Below the pieces are notes generated by a model. The model had not been told where the DNA came from and did no database searches. It saw only the letters and a program-made list of their open reading frames with translations. Source: Oscillospiraceae bacterium (GTDB taxonomy: Bacteria > Bacillota > Clostridia > Saccharofermentanales > Saccharofermentanaceae). Taken from it: a stretch of DNA of 64,000 nt. Numbering within the stretch: the stretch's first letter is position 1; the number at the start of each line of letters is the position of its first letter. Below, piece after piece: positions 33,920 through 41,530 of the stretch. Both the position numbers and the translations under genes were made by a program. The DNA is taken from NCBI GenBank assembly GCA_902787975.1, contig CADAIP010000001.1:62001-126000 (forward strand). Reading direction: 5' to 3'.

Positions 33920-33982
33920 TTAGTTCTTCTCCCTAAAGTAGTAATAGTAGCTATACGCATAAAAGAAAACCGCAGTCTTCAT
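33920..33982 (-). CDS. Tyr/Phe-rich leader peptide (attenuation)
   Basis: A 20-codon frame with a strong ribosome site (TTAAGGAG, seven bases before the ATG) reads MKTAV, then FFYAYSYYYYF, then REKN and stop. Six Tyr and three Phe among 20 residues, four Tyr in a row, followed within 55 bases by a terminator and then by DAHP synthase and prephenate dehydrogenase, is the classic layout of ribosome-mediated attenuation. When charged tRNA-Tyr (and Phe) is scarce the ribosome stalls, the terminator is not formed and the operon is read. The peptide itself has no other role. The frame is short and easy to miss in automatic annotation. Confidence 0.85.
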   Translation of the reverse strand: MKTAVFFYAYSYYYYFREKN

Positions 33983-34011
33983 AAGGACACTCCTTAATTT
34001 AAACTGCGGTT

Positions 34012-34040
34012 ATTAAATCACACCTTTTTGCATATTGCAA
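34012..34040 (-). promoter_or_regulatory. Promoter of the aro leader
   Basis: TTGCAA (34040-34035) and TTTAAT (34017-34012) are 17 bp apart in the minus reading. Transcription should start near 34005, about 22 bases before the leader peptide ATG. The repeat AACCGCAGT (about 34012-34004) and ACTGCGGTT (about 33976-33968, followed by TTCTTTT) flanks this start and may terminate RNA coming from carD. Confidence 0.7.
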
Positions 34041-34063
34041 TAACTAATACCGAACAAATAGGT

Positions 34064-34585
34064 TTAAGCGAAATCTTCCAATCCGGTCTTTTCATGTATC
34101 AGCTCAACAACGCTGTCCGGTTCCATGTTGAGAGCAACGGCGATTTCGTTATTCATCCTGTTCCTGGCATCGATCAGCGCACGCTCATCCTGGGCATTCA
34201 GATGCTTGCCTTCCTTCGAAAGCTTCTCGGCATGCCTGTTGATCAGGTAGATCAGTCCGACGATATCCTCCCTGCTGCCGTTAACGATGATGTCCGTAAA
34301 AGTAGTCTTGCGCTCATTACGGTCCTCGATCCAGCTGCAGTTGTCGATTGGAAGCTTATCGATCAGAGCTATTGCTTCCTTCTTTGAAGCGACAGGTCTG
34401 ATCCTGCTTACCTGTGCCTCATTATCGTAAGGCACGTATACAAACTGGGATCTTGTTACAAAAAGAGGCTTGAGAACATAGTATTTTTGAGGTTTCTCTT
34501 TGAAAAAACTTATGTCTTTTATATCGTCTATCTGGCAAACACCGCTGCCTGCATAAACTATGTTGTCGCCAATCTTAAAGCCCAT
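34064..34585 (-). CDS. CarD-family transcription regulator
   Basis: The 173-residue protein has the Tudor-like RNA-polymerase-interacting domain at about 1-62 (FKIGDNIVYAGSGVCQIDDI... KYYVLKPL... FVYVP) and a helical C-terminal DNA-contacting domain (about 75-173, with EALALIDKLP-like helix and NGSREDIVGLIYLINRHAEKLS, of which only part is conserved). CarD/CdnL proteins bind the beta subunit of RNA polymerase and stabilise open complexes, often at rRNA promoters. It is monocistronic: an aro promoter and possible terminator follow it. GAAAGGCAGG precedes the ATG. Confidence 0.9.
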   Translation of the reverse strand: MGFKIGDNIVYAGSGVCQIDDIKDISFFKEKPQKYYVLKPLFVTRSQFVYVPYDNEAQVSRIRPVASKKEAIALIDKLPIDNCSWIEDRNERKTTFTDIIVNGSREDIVGLIYLINRHAEKLSKEGKHLNAQDERALIDARNRMNNEIAVALNMEPDSVVELIHEKTGLEDFA

Positions 34586-34863
34586 ACGAACCTGCCTTTC
34601 TTAGAATTTCTAAAAAATATTTATACAATTTATGAAAAAACTATTTGTAAAAATCAGATTATGGTATATACTACAAGATTTATTTTAGCATGGATGGTCA
34701 AGCAAGTGGGTAGTCAAATTCTACAAAAAACGCTCTATTACGGGATGTTTGTTTGACTTTGCCCCATTTTTGCTCATGAAATTTTAGGTAATAAACCGTC
34801 TGGTTGTCTGATATTTGATTTTCAAGTCTCCCTGTCCCTTCGAAAATGATTTCCTTAAGACAT
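34586..34863. other. Gene-free stretch upstream of carD
   Basis: This AT-rich gap holds no frame with a ribosome site. In the minus reading TTACAA and TATAAA about 19 bp apart near 34630-34660 could be a carD promoter. I see no repeat array here. Confidence 0.4.
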
Positions 34864-34898
34864 AAAAATGCCTCCCGGACGATCAGATGCAGGAGGCA
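34864..34898 (-). terminator. Terminator of the PPK2 gene
   Basis: TGCCTCC (34869-34875) pairs with GGAGGCA (34892-34898), extended imperfectly inward, with five T following in the minus direction. Confidence 0.88.
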
Positions 34899-34933
34899 AT
34901 TTGGTTTTGTTTTCTTCGTGCCGCTCTGACGGT

Positions 34934-36412
34934 TCAGTTCTTGTCGCACGCTTCCTTGATCCTGTCGATCACGATCTCAAGTGCCTTGATGCGTGCATAC
35001 TTCTTGTCGACCGACTCCAGGATGTACCACGGCGCGAACTCCGTAGAAGTCTTCTTTATCATTTCGTCTATCGCGGATTCGTACTTGTCCCACTTCTCGC
35101 GGTTACGCCAGTCCTCATCGGTGATCTTCCACTGCTTCTCGGGATTTGCCTGGCGCTCCTTGAAACGCTTGAGCTGGGTCTTCTTGTCGATCTGCACCCA
35201 GAACTTGATGACGACTGCGCCCCAGTCGGTGAGCTCCTTCTCGAACTCATTGATCTCGTTATAAGCGCGCTGCCAGTCGTTCTCCGAACAGAAACCTTCG
35301 ATACGCTCCACCATTACGCGGCCGTACCATGTGCGGTCAAAGATCGCGACGTGACCCGTTCTCGGAAGCCTCGTCCAGAATCTCCACAGGAAGTGCCTTG
35401 CCTTCTCATGCGGTTCAGGACTTGCAATCGGAAGCACCTCATATCCTCTCGGATCGAGCGCACCCGTAATGCGCTTGATGTTGCCGCCCTTGCCTGCCGC
35501 ATCCCATCCTTCATAAGCGATAATGACCGGGATCTTCTTTCTGTAAAGCTTGTTATGCAGATCTCTCAGTTCGTCCTGAAGCTCATCAAGTCTCTTGTCG
35601 TATTCCTCATCGGTGAGCTCCTTACCCTTAAGTTCTACCTCTTTCAGAAGCGGAGTCTTCTTGAGCTTAAAAGTGTTCTGCAGGATCGGCGCAGCAATAT
35701 TGTGGTTCTTGAGTGCCGTCTCAATTCCCTGGTTCAGGAACTCGAGCACCTGGAGCTCAGCAAACTTCTTATCCTTACTGTCGATGATGTACCAAGGCGC
35801 CGTCGGATTGTTGGTGTCCTTGAGATACTGGTCGTAAACCTCAATGCAGTCGTCGTAATGCTTGTTCTCATAAAGGTCGCCCTTATCGACACGCCACTTC
35901 GTATCCTTGTCGTCCATGAGCTTTTCGAGACGTTCCTTCTGCTCCTTCTTACCAATCTGGAAGAAGAACTTCATGACGAGATAACCGTTATCAACGAGCG
36001 ACCTCTCAGTCCTGTTGATCGAATCGATCCTCTCCTCATACTCGCTGTCGCTCAGGAGCTCTTCCATCCGAAGGTCCGTGATCTCCTCCATCCAGAAGGT
36101 ATCGTAGAACGCGAACTTGCCCTTCTCCGGGATCTCCTTCATGTACCTGTAAAGGAAAGGATATCTCAGATCCTCCTTTGTCGGCTTCGGGAAAGTTTTG
36201 ACCCTGAAAAATCTCGGATCGATGTTCTTGATGATCTTGCCTAATACGCTGCCCTTTCCTGCCGCGCCCCAGCCCTCGAAAATAACCATTACGGGAAGTC
36301 CCGCTTCCTTTATCTTCATCTGGGCTGCGAAAAGCTTCGCCCTCTCTTCTTCAAGTCTTGTGATAAATTCTTCATCTTCAGGCTTTTGAGCCTTAACAAA
36401 ATCCTTAAGCAT
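34934..36412 (-). CDS. Two-domain PPK2, polyphosphate:AMP phosphotransferase-like
   Basis: The 492-residue protein carries two PPK2 domains (about 15-235 and 275-490). Each has a Walker A: EGWGAAGKGS at 46-55 and EGWDAAGKGG at 301-310. Only the second has the full set with FDRTWYGRVMVERIEGF and the lid arginines. In the first, the DR(S/T)WY motif reads YDTFWMEEI, so it is probably structural or regulatory. Two-domain PPK2 enzymes use polyphosphate to phosphorylate AMP to ADP. It is alone in its transcript. A role in energy buffering during stress follows from the family. Confidence 0.9.
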   Translation of the reverse strand: MLKDFVKAQKPEDEEFITRLEEERAKLFAAQMKIKEAGLPVMVIFEGWGAAGKGSVLGKIIKNIDPRFFRVKTFPKPTKEDLRYPFLYRYMKEIPEKGKFAFYDTFWMEEITDLRMEELLSDSEYEERIDSINRTERSLVDNGYLVMKFFFQIGKKEQKERLEKLMDDKDTKWRVDKGDLYENKHYDDCIEVYDQYLKDTNNPTAPWYIIDSKDKKFAELQVLEFLNQGIETALKNHNIAAPILQNTFKLKKTPLLKEVELKGKELTDEEYDKRLDELQDELRDLHNKLYRKKIPVIIAYEGWDAAGKGGNIKRITGALDPRGYEVLPIASPEPHEKARHFLWRFWTRLPRTGHVAIFDRTWYGRVMVERIEGFCSENDWQRAYNEINEFEKELTDWGAVVIKFWVQIDKKTQLKRFKERQANPEKQWKITDEDWRNREKWDKYESAIDEMIKKTSTEFAPWYILESVDKKYARIKALEIVIDRIKEACDKN

Positions 36413-36572
36413 AAGAGCCTCCTATTCCGGTTACTGAGTATTCTCCGCGTTTAATCTGTGATCATTCAACGCACAAATATGCGCCTGTTTTTGCATTTTC
36501 CAGGCGGGCATGCCACCCGCACATATGCTTTTATGTATTTAATTATTTTTATGCTTTTATTATGAGAACTAC

Positions 36573-36707
36573 TTTGTCGATTTGTAAGTCGGTATTTGCA
36601 TACTTTTGTCGGTTTTCGATTGTGCATATAACCCATTTACCCAATCCCCGCCTGCGTTTCCGCGCTTGTCGGTATTTGTCGGCATTTCGTCGTAGAAAAC
36701 CGACAAA
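36573..36707. repeat. Private repeat cluster, TTTGTCGG/CCGACAAA family
   Basis: GTCGR cores occur at 36576, 36588, 36608, 36668, 36678 and 36689 (spacings 12, 20, 60, 10, 11), and one inverted copy CCGACAAA lies at 36700-36707. TTTGTCGG (36675-36682) pairs with that copy as an 8-bp hairpin. TTTGCATA and TTGTGCATA near 36595-36630 follow the first two groups, so longer direct units exist. The last copies lie 10 bases upstream of the -10 of the next gene, so they could be its operators. Confidence 0.65.
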
Positions 36708-36716
36708 GCCCCCTCT

Positions 36717-36722
36717 TATACT
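36717..36722 (+). promoter_or_regulatory. -10 box of the nuclease-like gene, leaderless type
   Basis: TATACT ends six bases before the ATG at 36729. No Shine-Dalgarno lies in the window upstream, so the mRNA probably begins at the start codon. No clear -35. Confidence 0.5.
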
Positions 36723-36728
36723 ATTGGT

Positions 36729-37517
36729 ATGAATATCGTTACACCCTACATCCCGCGCGAATATCTCGCTCTCCGCATCAACTACTGCAAGCAGCAGCTT
36801 GCGGAGTTGCCTGAAGTGGTGAGGACAAAGAGATTAATCCACGGCAAACTCCGTGACGTCGTCATTTCAGGCTCAAAATATTATTCAATCAACACACAGA
36901 TTGGGAAAGCACTTTGTAACACCATCTCATTGAGAGAGCAGTTTTCATGTGAGCTGTGCAAACTTGATGGTCTTTGGAACAGCGCTTTTCGCTGCACGCC
37001 TCCGAATGACATAGTGCCTGAAAAGATTAGAAGACGTTTTATAGACAGCACAGGAAAATCAGTAATCATCGACGGCAAGTTTTTCGAAAGCCTGAAGCAT
37101 GATTCCAATCCATATTACCCGGAGCACAAAACCCACTATTACAACGGCACATACTACAGATCGGCTGCAGAAGCCGACATCACACGCTTTTATACAGAAC
37201 AGGGAATTCCATTTAAATACGAACCGGAAATCTGGCTTAGTGGAATGAGCCGCCCTATATATTCAGATTTTGTAATCCTGATAAGAGAACTGGATCTTTG
37301 CAAGTTCCACGAACATTTTGGGCTTAAGAACTCAGCTGATTACACGCGCAAGACCTCCACAACTTACAATAATTATTCGGGCGCAGGTCTGCTTCCTGAA
37401 TTGGACGTCTTCTACACTTATGATGTGGACGAAGTCCCTTTCGACATAAGAAGTCTTCACACTAAACTCAATTCTGTAATCTATGATTCACTTTTCATAC
37501 CTTCAGTGCTTGGTTAA
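36729..37517 (+). CDS. PD-(D/E)XK nuclease-like orphan protein
   Basis: The 262-residue protein has a helical, lysine/arginine-rich N-terminal half (about 1-130). A region follows (about 138-200) that reads YRSAAEADITRFYTEQGIPFKYEPEIWL, broken here by family-typical positions: E in SAAEAD, YEP, then YSDFVI about 20 residues on, and HEHFG. This order (E...YEP...PDF.I...EHxG) is common to a group of clostridial proteins that look like PD-(D/E)XK nucleases. Here the usual E/QxK is replaced by HEH, so activity is uncertain. The gene is single, leaderless by sequence, and has private repeat arrays on both sides. Defence or DNA-repair roles are conceivable but not shown. Confidence 0.6.
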   Translation: MNIVTPYIPREYLALRINYCKQQLAELPEVVRTKRLIHGKLRDVVISGSKYYSINTQIGKALCNTISLREQFSCELCKLDGLWNSAFRCTPPNDIVPEKIRRRFIDSTGKSVIIDGKFFESLKHDSNPYYPEHKTHYYNGTYYRSAAEADITRFYTEQGIPFKYEPEIWLSGMSRPIYSDFVILIRELDLCKFHEHFGLKNSADYTRKTSTTYNNYSGAGLLPELDVFYTYDVDEVPFDIRSLHTKLNSVIYDSLFIPSVLG

Positions 37518-37523
37518 AAAGGT

Positions 37524-37642
37524 TTCCACTTTATATTCCACTTATTTCAGTTCATTCACATGGAACATCAGGTGGAATTCGGCCATTTTCCACCTAATAT
37601 TCCACCTAAAGCAACTTGAAAACATGGAATAAAGACTGGAAT
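37524..37642. repeat. Private hairpin array, TTCCAC/GTGGAA family, strict 12-bp half-site spacing
   Basis: Four units alternate in orientation. Unit 1: TTCCAC at 37524 and 37536. Unit 2: TGGAA at 37561 and 37573. Unit 3: TTCCAC at 37588 and 37600. Unit 4: TGGAAT at 37625 and 37637. Within every unit the two half-sites are exactly 12 bp apart. Units 1+2 and 3+4 can each fold as a hairpin with an outer and an inner stem separated by a six-base internal loop. The array lies downstream of the nuclease-like gene. Confidence 0.8.
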
Positions 37643-37690
37643 TATTTTTTGAAGAATCACCTGGTGCCCTGCCTCCATCCTGCGCCCATC

Positions 37691-37710
37691 AAAAAAGGGG
37701 CAATAGCCCC
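37691..37710 (-). terminator. Terminator of the 48-residue small protein
   Basis: GGGGC-AATA-GCCCC with six T in the minus direction, 42 bases after the small gene stop. Confidence 0.8.
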
Positions 37711-37752
37711 TCATTATTTTCTAATCAACTATGGTGCCGCACTTAAGGCTTA

Positions 37753-37899
37753 TCAGCTGACTCTTATCTCTTCCATCAGGGTCTCGAAATCGACCTTGTC
37801 AAGCTCGGCTTCTTCGTTGAGATCTGCAAAGCTCATTGCTGACAGTGCGGTGATGTTCTGCTCTCTTTCAGTTTTTTGTGTAAAAGAAAAATCATCCAT
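37753..37899 (-). CDS. Small acidic protein, 48 residues
   Basis: A 48-codon frame on the minus strand begins MDDFSFTQKT, preceded by GAGGGGA at a workable spacing, and ends EEIRVS. It is rich in Glu/Asp, has no cysteine and no membrane segment, and is predicted mostly helical (ALSAMSFADLNEEAELDKVDF). It has its own terminator 42 bases downstream and an AT-rich region upstream with TTGAAA that may hold a promoter. I recognise no family. An acidic leader-like form recalls precursor peptides and small regulatory proteins, but no modifying enzyme lies nearby. Confidence 0.55.
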   Translation of the reverse strand: MDDFSFTQKTEREQNITALSAMSFADLNEEAELDKVDFETLMEEIRVS

Positions 37900-37924
37900 A
37901 ACAGCAGTCCCCTCGCTAAATTAA

Positions 37925-38089
37925 TAATCGTATTGTACTACTACTTTTCAAATTTCCATGAGGAATTTTTCAAATGTAATAGAAAAATAATTTGCCACCG
38001 AAAACGCTGCCCCAAGCCGTCCACCGTTCCGTAATCCCCGTCTCGAAAACACCGTCCGCCGCCCCCAAAGCACGCCCCAAACAAATAAT
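37925..38089. other. Gene-free C-rich stretch downstream of nrdD
   Basis: After an AT-rich part (to about 37995) the plus strand becomes strikingly C-rich, with CCGTCC/CCGTTCC/CCGTCTC and GCCCCAA recurring several times to 38085. No gene with a ribosome site is seen on either strand. The recurrence is looser than in the arrays elsewhere. Confidence 0.4.
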
Positions 38090-38115
38090 AAGGGCTGCCT
38101 CAACCGAGACAGCCC
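38090..38115 (-). terminator. Terminator of the nrdGD operon
   Basis: A 12-pair stem (38090-38101 with 38104/38105-38115, wobbles included) lies 24 bases after the nrdD stop. The T-run is interrupted (ATTATTTG). Confidence 0.8.
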
Positions 38116-38138
38116 TTAGTCACTTCAAACACCAATCC

Positions 38139-40541
38139 TTAAGCTTTAATGCCTTTGCATTCGTTTACATAATCTCTGATGGGTCCGATGTCTGTGTACT
38201 TCTTAACGCCGCCGTCTTCAGGGATGACGAGGACGGGAACGTTTACGATGTCGAACTGCTTAGCGAGGTCGAGATCGTCATCAGCATATACGAGCTCGTA
38301 GTCGAAGCGCTGCTCATCGAACATTGCCTTAACAGCCTTGCACTTAGCACATGTGTGTGTTGTGAAGAGCATCGGCTTTGTTACTTGTGCATCGCCGTCC
38401 ACAACATCAGAAGCTGCCTTGTCCTCTGCCTGTGTAATGGTGACTGTAGCCGTTCTGGGCTTCATGTTGGAGTTGCAGATGTCATATGTCTTTCTGTCCT
38501 TGAACTCCTGGAGCTTACCGTCGTTCCAGTTCTTGACCGGACGATAGTAACCTGTGATACGGCTATATGTCTCTGTAGGACCGCCGCAGTGAGGGCAAGC
38601 CTTGACTTCGCCGGGGAGGTATCCGTGGACGGAACAGATGGAGTATGTAGGAGACATTGTGTAGTAAGGCAGTCTGTAGTTCTCGGCAATCTTTCTTACG
38701 AGAGATGCTGCAGCCTTCCAGTCAGGGAGACGCTCGCCCAAGAATGCGTGGAATACCGTACCTGATGTATAGAGTGTCTGGAGGTTATCCTGAACGTCCA
38801 ATGCATCGAAAATGTCTGCTGTGTATCCGACAGGAAGATGTGAACTGTTGGTGTAATAGAATACGCCGGAAGCATCGTCTGCCGTGATGATGTCAGGGTA
38901 CTTAGCCTTGTCGTGCTTAGCAAGACGGAAAGCTGTGGACTCTGCAGGTGTAGCCTCGAGGTTATAGAGGTCGCCGTACTTCTCCTGATAGTCGGAGAGC
39001 TTCTCTCTCATATGGTTGAGAACGTCAGCTGCGAACTTCTGTGTCTCTTCGTGAGTGAGATCTTTTCTGAGCCATCTTGCGTTGAGGCCTGCTTCGTTCA
39101 TACCAACAAGACCAATCGTGGAGAAGTGGTTGTTGAATGTTCCGAGGTAGTGCTTTGTATAAGGATAGAGGCCTTCCTCGAGAAGCTTTGTGATCGTGTT
39201 TCTCTTGATCTTGAGTGATCTTGCAGAAACGTCCATGAGGTGGTCAAGTCTCTTATAGAAGTCATCAACGTCTGTTGCAAGGTAAGCGATACGGGGGATG
39301 TTGATAGTAACAACGCCTACGGAACCTGTGGACTCGCCTGAACCGAAGAATCCGCCGGACTTCTTACGGAGCTCACGAAGGTCGAGTCTCAAACGGCAGC
39401 ACATTGAACGTACATCGGAAGGCTCCATGTCTGAGTTGATGTAGTTGGAGAAGTAAGGGATACCGTACTTAGCTGTCATCTCGAAAAGAAGCTTGTTGTT
39501 CTCTGTCTCAGACCAGTCGAAATCCTTTGTGATGGAGTATGTAGGGATAGGATACTGGAAGCCGCGGCCGTTAGCGTCACCTTCGATCATGATCTCGATG
39601 AAAGCCTTGTTGACCATGTCCATCTCAGCCTTACAATCCTTGTACTTGAAGTCCATCTCCTTGCCGCCGACGATGCAGTTCTGCTCAGCGAGGTCGTTCG
39701 GAACTGTCCAGTCAAGAGTGATGTTTGTGAACGGGCTCTGTGTACCCCATCTTGAAGGTGTGTTAACGCCGTAGATGAAGGACTGGATGTCCTGCTTAAC
39801 CTGCTTATATGAAAGGCTATCAACCTTTACGAAAGGTGCAAGATATGTATCGAAAGAGGAGAAAGCCTGAGCGCCTGCCCACTCGTTCTGCATGATGCCG
39901 AGGAAGTTGACCATCTGGTTGCAAAGTGTGGAGAGGTGCTTTGCAGGAGCAGATGTGATCTTACCTGTGATGCCGCCCAAACCTTCCTGGATGAGCTGCT
40001 TGAGTGACCATCCTGCACAGTAACCTGTGAGCATGGAAAGGTCGTGAATATGGATATCAGCATTTCTGTGCGCATCTGCGATCTCTTTGTCGTAGATCTC
40101 AGAGAGCCAGTAATTTGCTGTGATCGCGCCGGAGTTGGAGAGGATGAGACCGCCTACGGAATATGTAACTGTGGAGTTCTCTTTAACACGCCAGTCTTCA
40201 ACCTTAACATAGCTGTCGACGAGGCTCTTGTAGTTCAAGAGAGCAGAGTTCATGTTACGGATCTTTTCGCGCTGTGCACGATAAAGGATGTAAGCCTTAG
40301 CTACATCGTCGTAACCCATCTTCTGAAGCGTAACCTCGACGCTGTCCTGGATGGACTCAACGTCTACCTTGCCGTCAACTGCCTTCTTCTCGCAGTCGGA
40401 TACGGCATTCAAAGCGAGCATATCGATGATCTGTGAATTATACTCTCTGTTCTGTGCAACGAAAGCCTTCTCAATGGCTCCCGAGATCTTGCTTAAGTCA
40501 AAGTCTACGACTTTGCCGTCTCTCTTGATGATTTGATACAT
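38139..40541 (-). CDS. nrdD: Anaerobic ribonucleoside-triphosphate reductase with C-terminal glutaredoxin-like domain
   Basis: The 800-residue protein starts with an ATP-cone (about 1-95, MYQIIKRDGKVVDFDLSKIS...). The class III reductase barrel follows, with a zinc site CSVHGY...CPHCGG and the glycyl-radical loop RITGYYRPV, radical glycine near G664. An added C-terminal domain (about 722-800) has CAKC at 731-734, NVPVLVIPEDGG and a thioredoxin/glutaredoxin fold. That domain is not part of the standard enzyme and could supply electrons to the active-site cysteines directly. It makes dNTPs without oxygen. nrdG, the activase, lies upstream in the same operon, ten bases away. Confidence 0.96.
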   Translation of the reverse strand: MYQIIKRDGKVVDFDLSKISGAIEKAFVAQNREYNSQIIDMLALNAVSDCEKKAVDGKVDVESIQDSVEVTLQKMGYDDVAKAYILYRAQREKIRNMNSALLNYKSLVDSYVKVEDWRVKENSTVTYSVGGLILSNSGAITANYWLSEIYDKEIADAHRNADIHIHDLSMLTGYCAGWSLKQLIQEGLGGITGKITSAPAKHLSTLCNQMVNFLGIMQNEWAGAQAFSSFDTYLAPFVKVDSLSYKQVKQDIQSFIYGVNTPSRWGTQSPFTNITLDWTVPNDLAEQNCIVGGKEMDFKYKDCKAEMDMVNKAFIEIMIEGDANGRGFQYPIPTYSITKDFDWSETENNKLLFEMTAKYGIPYFSNYINSDMEPSDVRSMCCRLRLDLRELRKKSGGFFGSGESTGSVGVVTINIPRIAYLATDVDDFYKRLDHLMDVSARSLKIKRNTITKLLEEGLYPYTKHYLGTFNNHFSTIGLVGMNEAGLNARWLRKDLTHEETQKFAADVLNHMREKLSDYQEKYGDLYNLEATPAESTAFRLAKHDKAKYPDIITADDASGVFYYTNSSHLPVGYTADIFDALDVQDNLQTLYTSGTVFHAFLGERLPDWKAAASLVRKIAENYRLPYYTMSPTYSICSVHGYLPGEVKACPHCGGPTETYSRITGYYRPVKNWNDGKLQEFKDRKTYDICNSNMKPRTATVTITQAEDKAASDVVDGDAQVTKPMLFTTHTCAKCKAVKAMFDEQRFDYELVYADDDLDLAKQFDIVNVPVLVIPEDGGVKKYTDIGPIRDYVNECKGIKA

Positions 40542-40551
40542 GTTCCTCTCC

Positions 40552-41250
40552 TTAACTCTCTCCGCGGATCTTTGCTTGCGGTATTATTTTCTTCGCATTT
40601 TCCAAAGCTTTTTCCAACTCTTCGTGCGGCATCTCGCCAAGGCCTTCACCATTCAGGAGATTTCCCGAATCTACGAAGTTCTGGAGGAAGTAATTCTCAG
40701 ATCCTTCCACCTGCTTCGCGATCTGATCGAAATCGCCCGCTTCGTGAAGAGGCGCTACCACTGTTGTCCTGAACTCATGTGCAACGCCGCTTTCCTGTAT
40801 CAGCCTGATGCTTCGCTTTATGAGCTCAACATCGAAGTTTTTGATACCGACTGTTTCCGCATATTTGTCAAAGGTGTTCTTGAGATCCATCGCCACGTAA
40901 TCGACGTTGCCTCCGGCCAGGATCTTCTCCAGCCTGTCAGGGAACGTGCCGTTGGTATCAAGTTTTACCTTGTAACCCATCGACTTGATCTTTGCGATAA
41001 ACTCACCGATGTCAGAATGCAGAAGCGGTTCGCCGCCTGTGATGGCAACTCCGTCCAGGATCCCCTGTCTTTTCTTGAGGAACGCGAAAAAATCTTCTTC
41101 GCTCATCCTCTGGTCTTCCGGGGGATTGTTCACCAGGTCCGGGTTGTGGCAGAAAGGGCATCTCAGATTGCAGCCGACCGTAAAAACCGTACAAGCTACC
41201 GTCCCGGGGAAGTCCAAAAGAGTCAACTTCTGAAGTCCGCCGATGATCAT
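40552..41250 (-). CDS. nrdG: Anaerobic ribonucleotide reductase activating protein
   Basis: The 232-residue radical SAM protein has the cluster motif CNLRCPFCHN (CX3CX2C) at about 28-37, GGEPLLH near 72-78 and a partial barrel. It uses SAM and a [4Fe-4S] cluster to place the glycyl radical on NrdD. It is longer than the E. coli activase (154 residues) and resembles the PflA-like NrdG of Clostridia. GAGG precedes the ATG. It is the first gene of the operon, directly after the NrdR-box promoter. Confidence 0.94.
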   Translation of the reverse strand: MIIGGLQKLTLLDFPGTVACTVFTVGCNLRCPFCHNPDLVNNPPEDQRMSEEDFFAFLKKRQGILDGVAITGGEPLLHSDIGEFIAKIKSMGYKVKLDTNGTFPDRLEKILAGGNVDYVAMDLKNTFDKYAETVGIKNFDVELIKRSIRLIQESGVAHEFRTTVVAPLHEAGDFDQIAKQVEGSENYFLQNFVDSGNLLNGEGLGEMPHEELEKALENAKKIIPQAKIRGES

Positions 41251-41319
41251 ACCCCAATACCTCGCTTATGAATTGAAAATAGGTGCGAATGCGCTTCGGA
41301 TTTCTCAAAACGCTCTTAC

Positions 41320-41370
41320 AGATTACCCATATGTTGTGGTTGTGTCAACAGCAAATCACAATATATTGTG
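41320..41370 (-). promoter_or_regulatory. nrdGD promoter with two NrdR boxes
   Basis: Box 1, the perfect palindrome CACAATATATTGTG, is at 41357-41370. Box 2, ACCCATATGTTGTG (10 of 14 like box 1), is at 41325-41338. Their starts are 32 bp apart, about three helical turns, as required for NrdR. In the minus reading TTGACA (41348-41343) and TAATCT (41325-41320) are 17 bp apart. Box 2 covers the spacer and box 1 lies just upstream of the -35. This is the standard layout for NrdR repression when dATP/ATP levels signal enough dNTP. The nrdR gene is not in the window. Confidence 0.85.
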
Positions 41371-41530
41371 CCTGTAACGCGACTGTAATAAAAGTACGAA
41401 AAGTTGACAAACAATAGGGTTTCAAGACTTTTTTAGAAATTTTTGCCCTGGTTGGGGAATAAAAATGTAATATTTCTGCTCAGAAAACTAGCCGCATAAA
41501 TATGGTGCCCATACTAAATAGGAAACGGCA

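Noticed and set aside
34698..34949. 83-codon minus-strand frame between PPK2 and carD
   Set aside because: It runs through the PPK2 terminator and has no ribosome site.
34868..36244. Long open frame (458 codons) on the plus strand opposite the PPK2 gene
   Set aside because: It mirrors the PPK2 codons, is Leu/Val/Arg-rich without domains, and has no ribosome site. The PPK2 frame has clear motifs.
37616..37924. 102-codon plus-strand frame opposite the small acidic gene
   Set aside because: No ribosome site and begins inside the repeat array. The minus-strand 48-residue frame has a site and a terminator and is the better choice.
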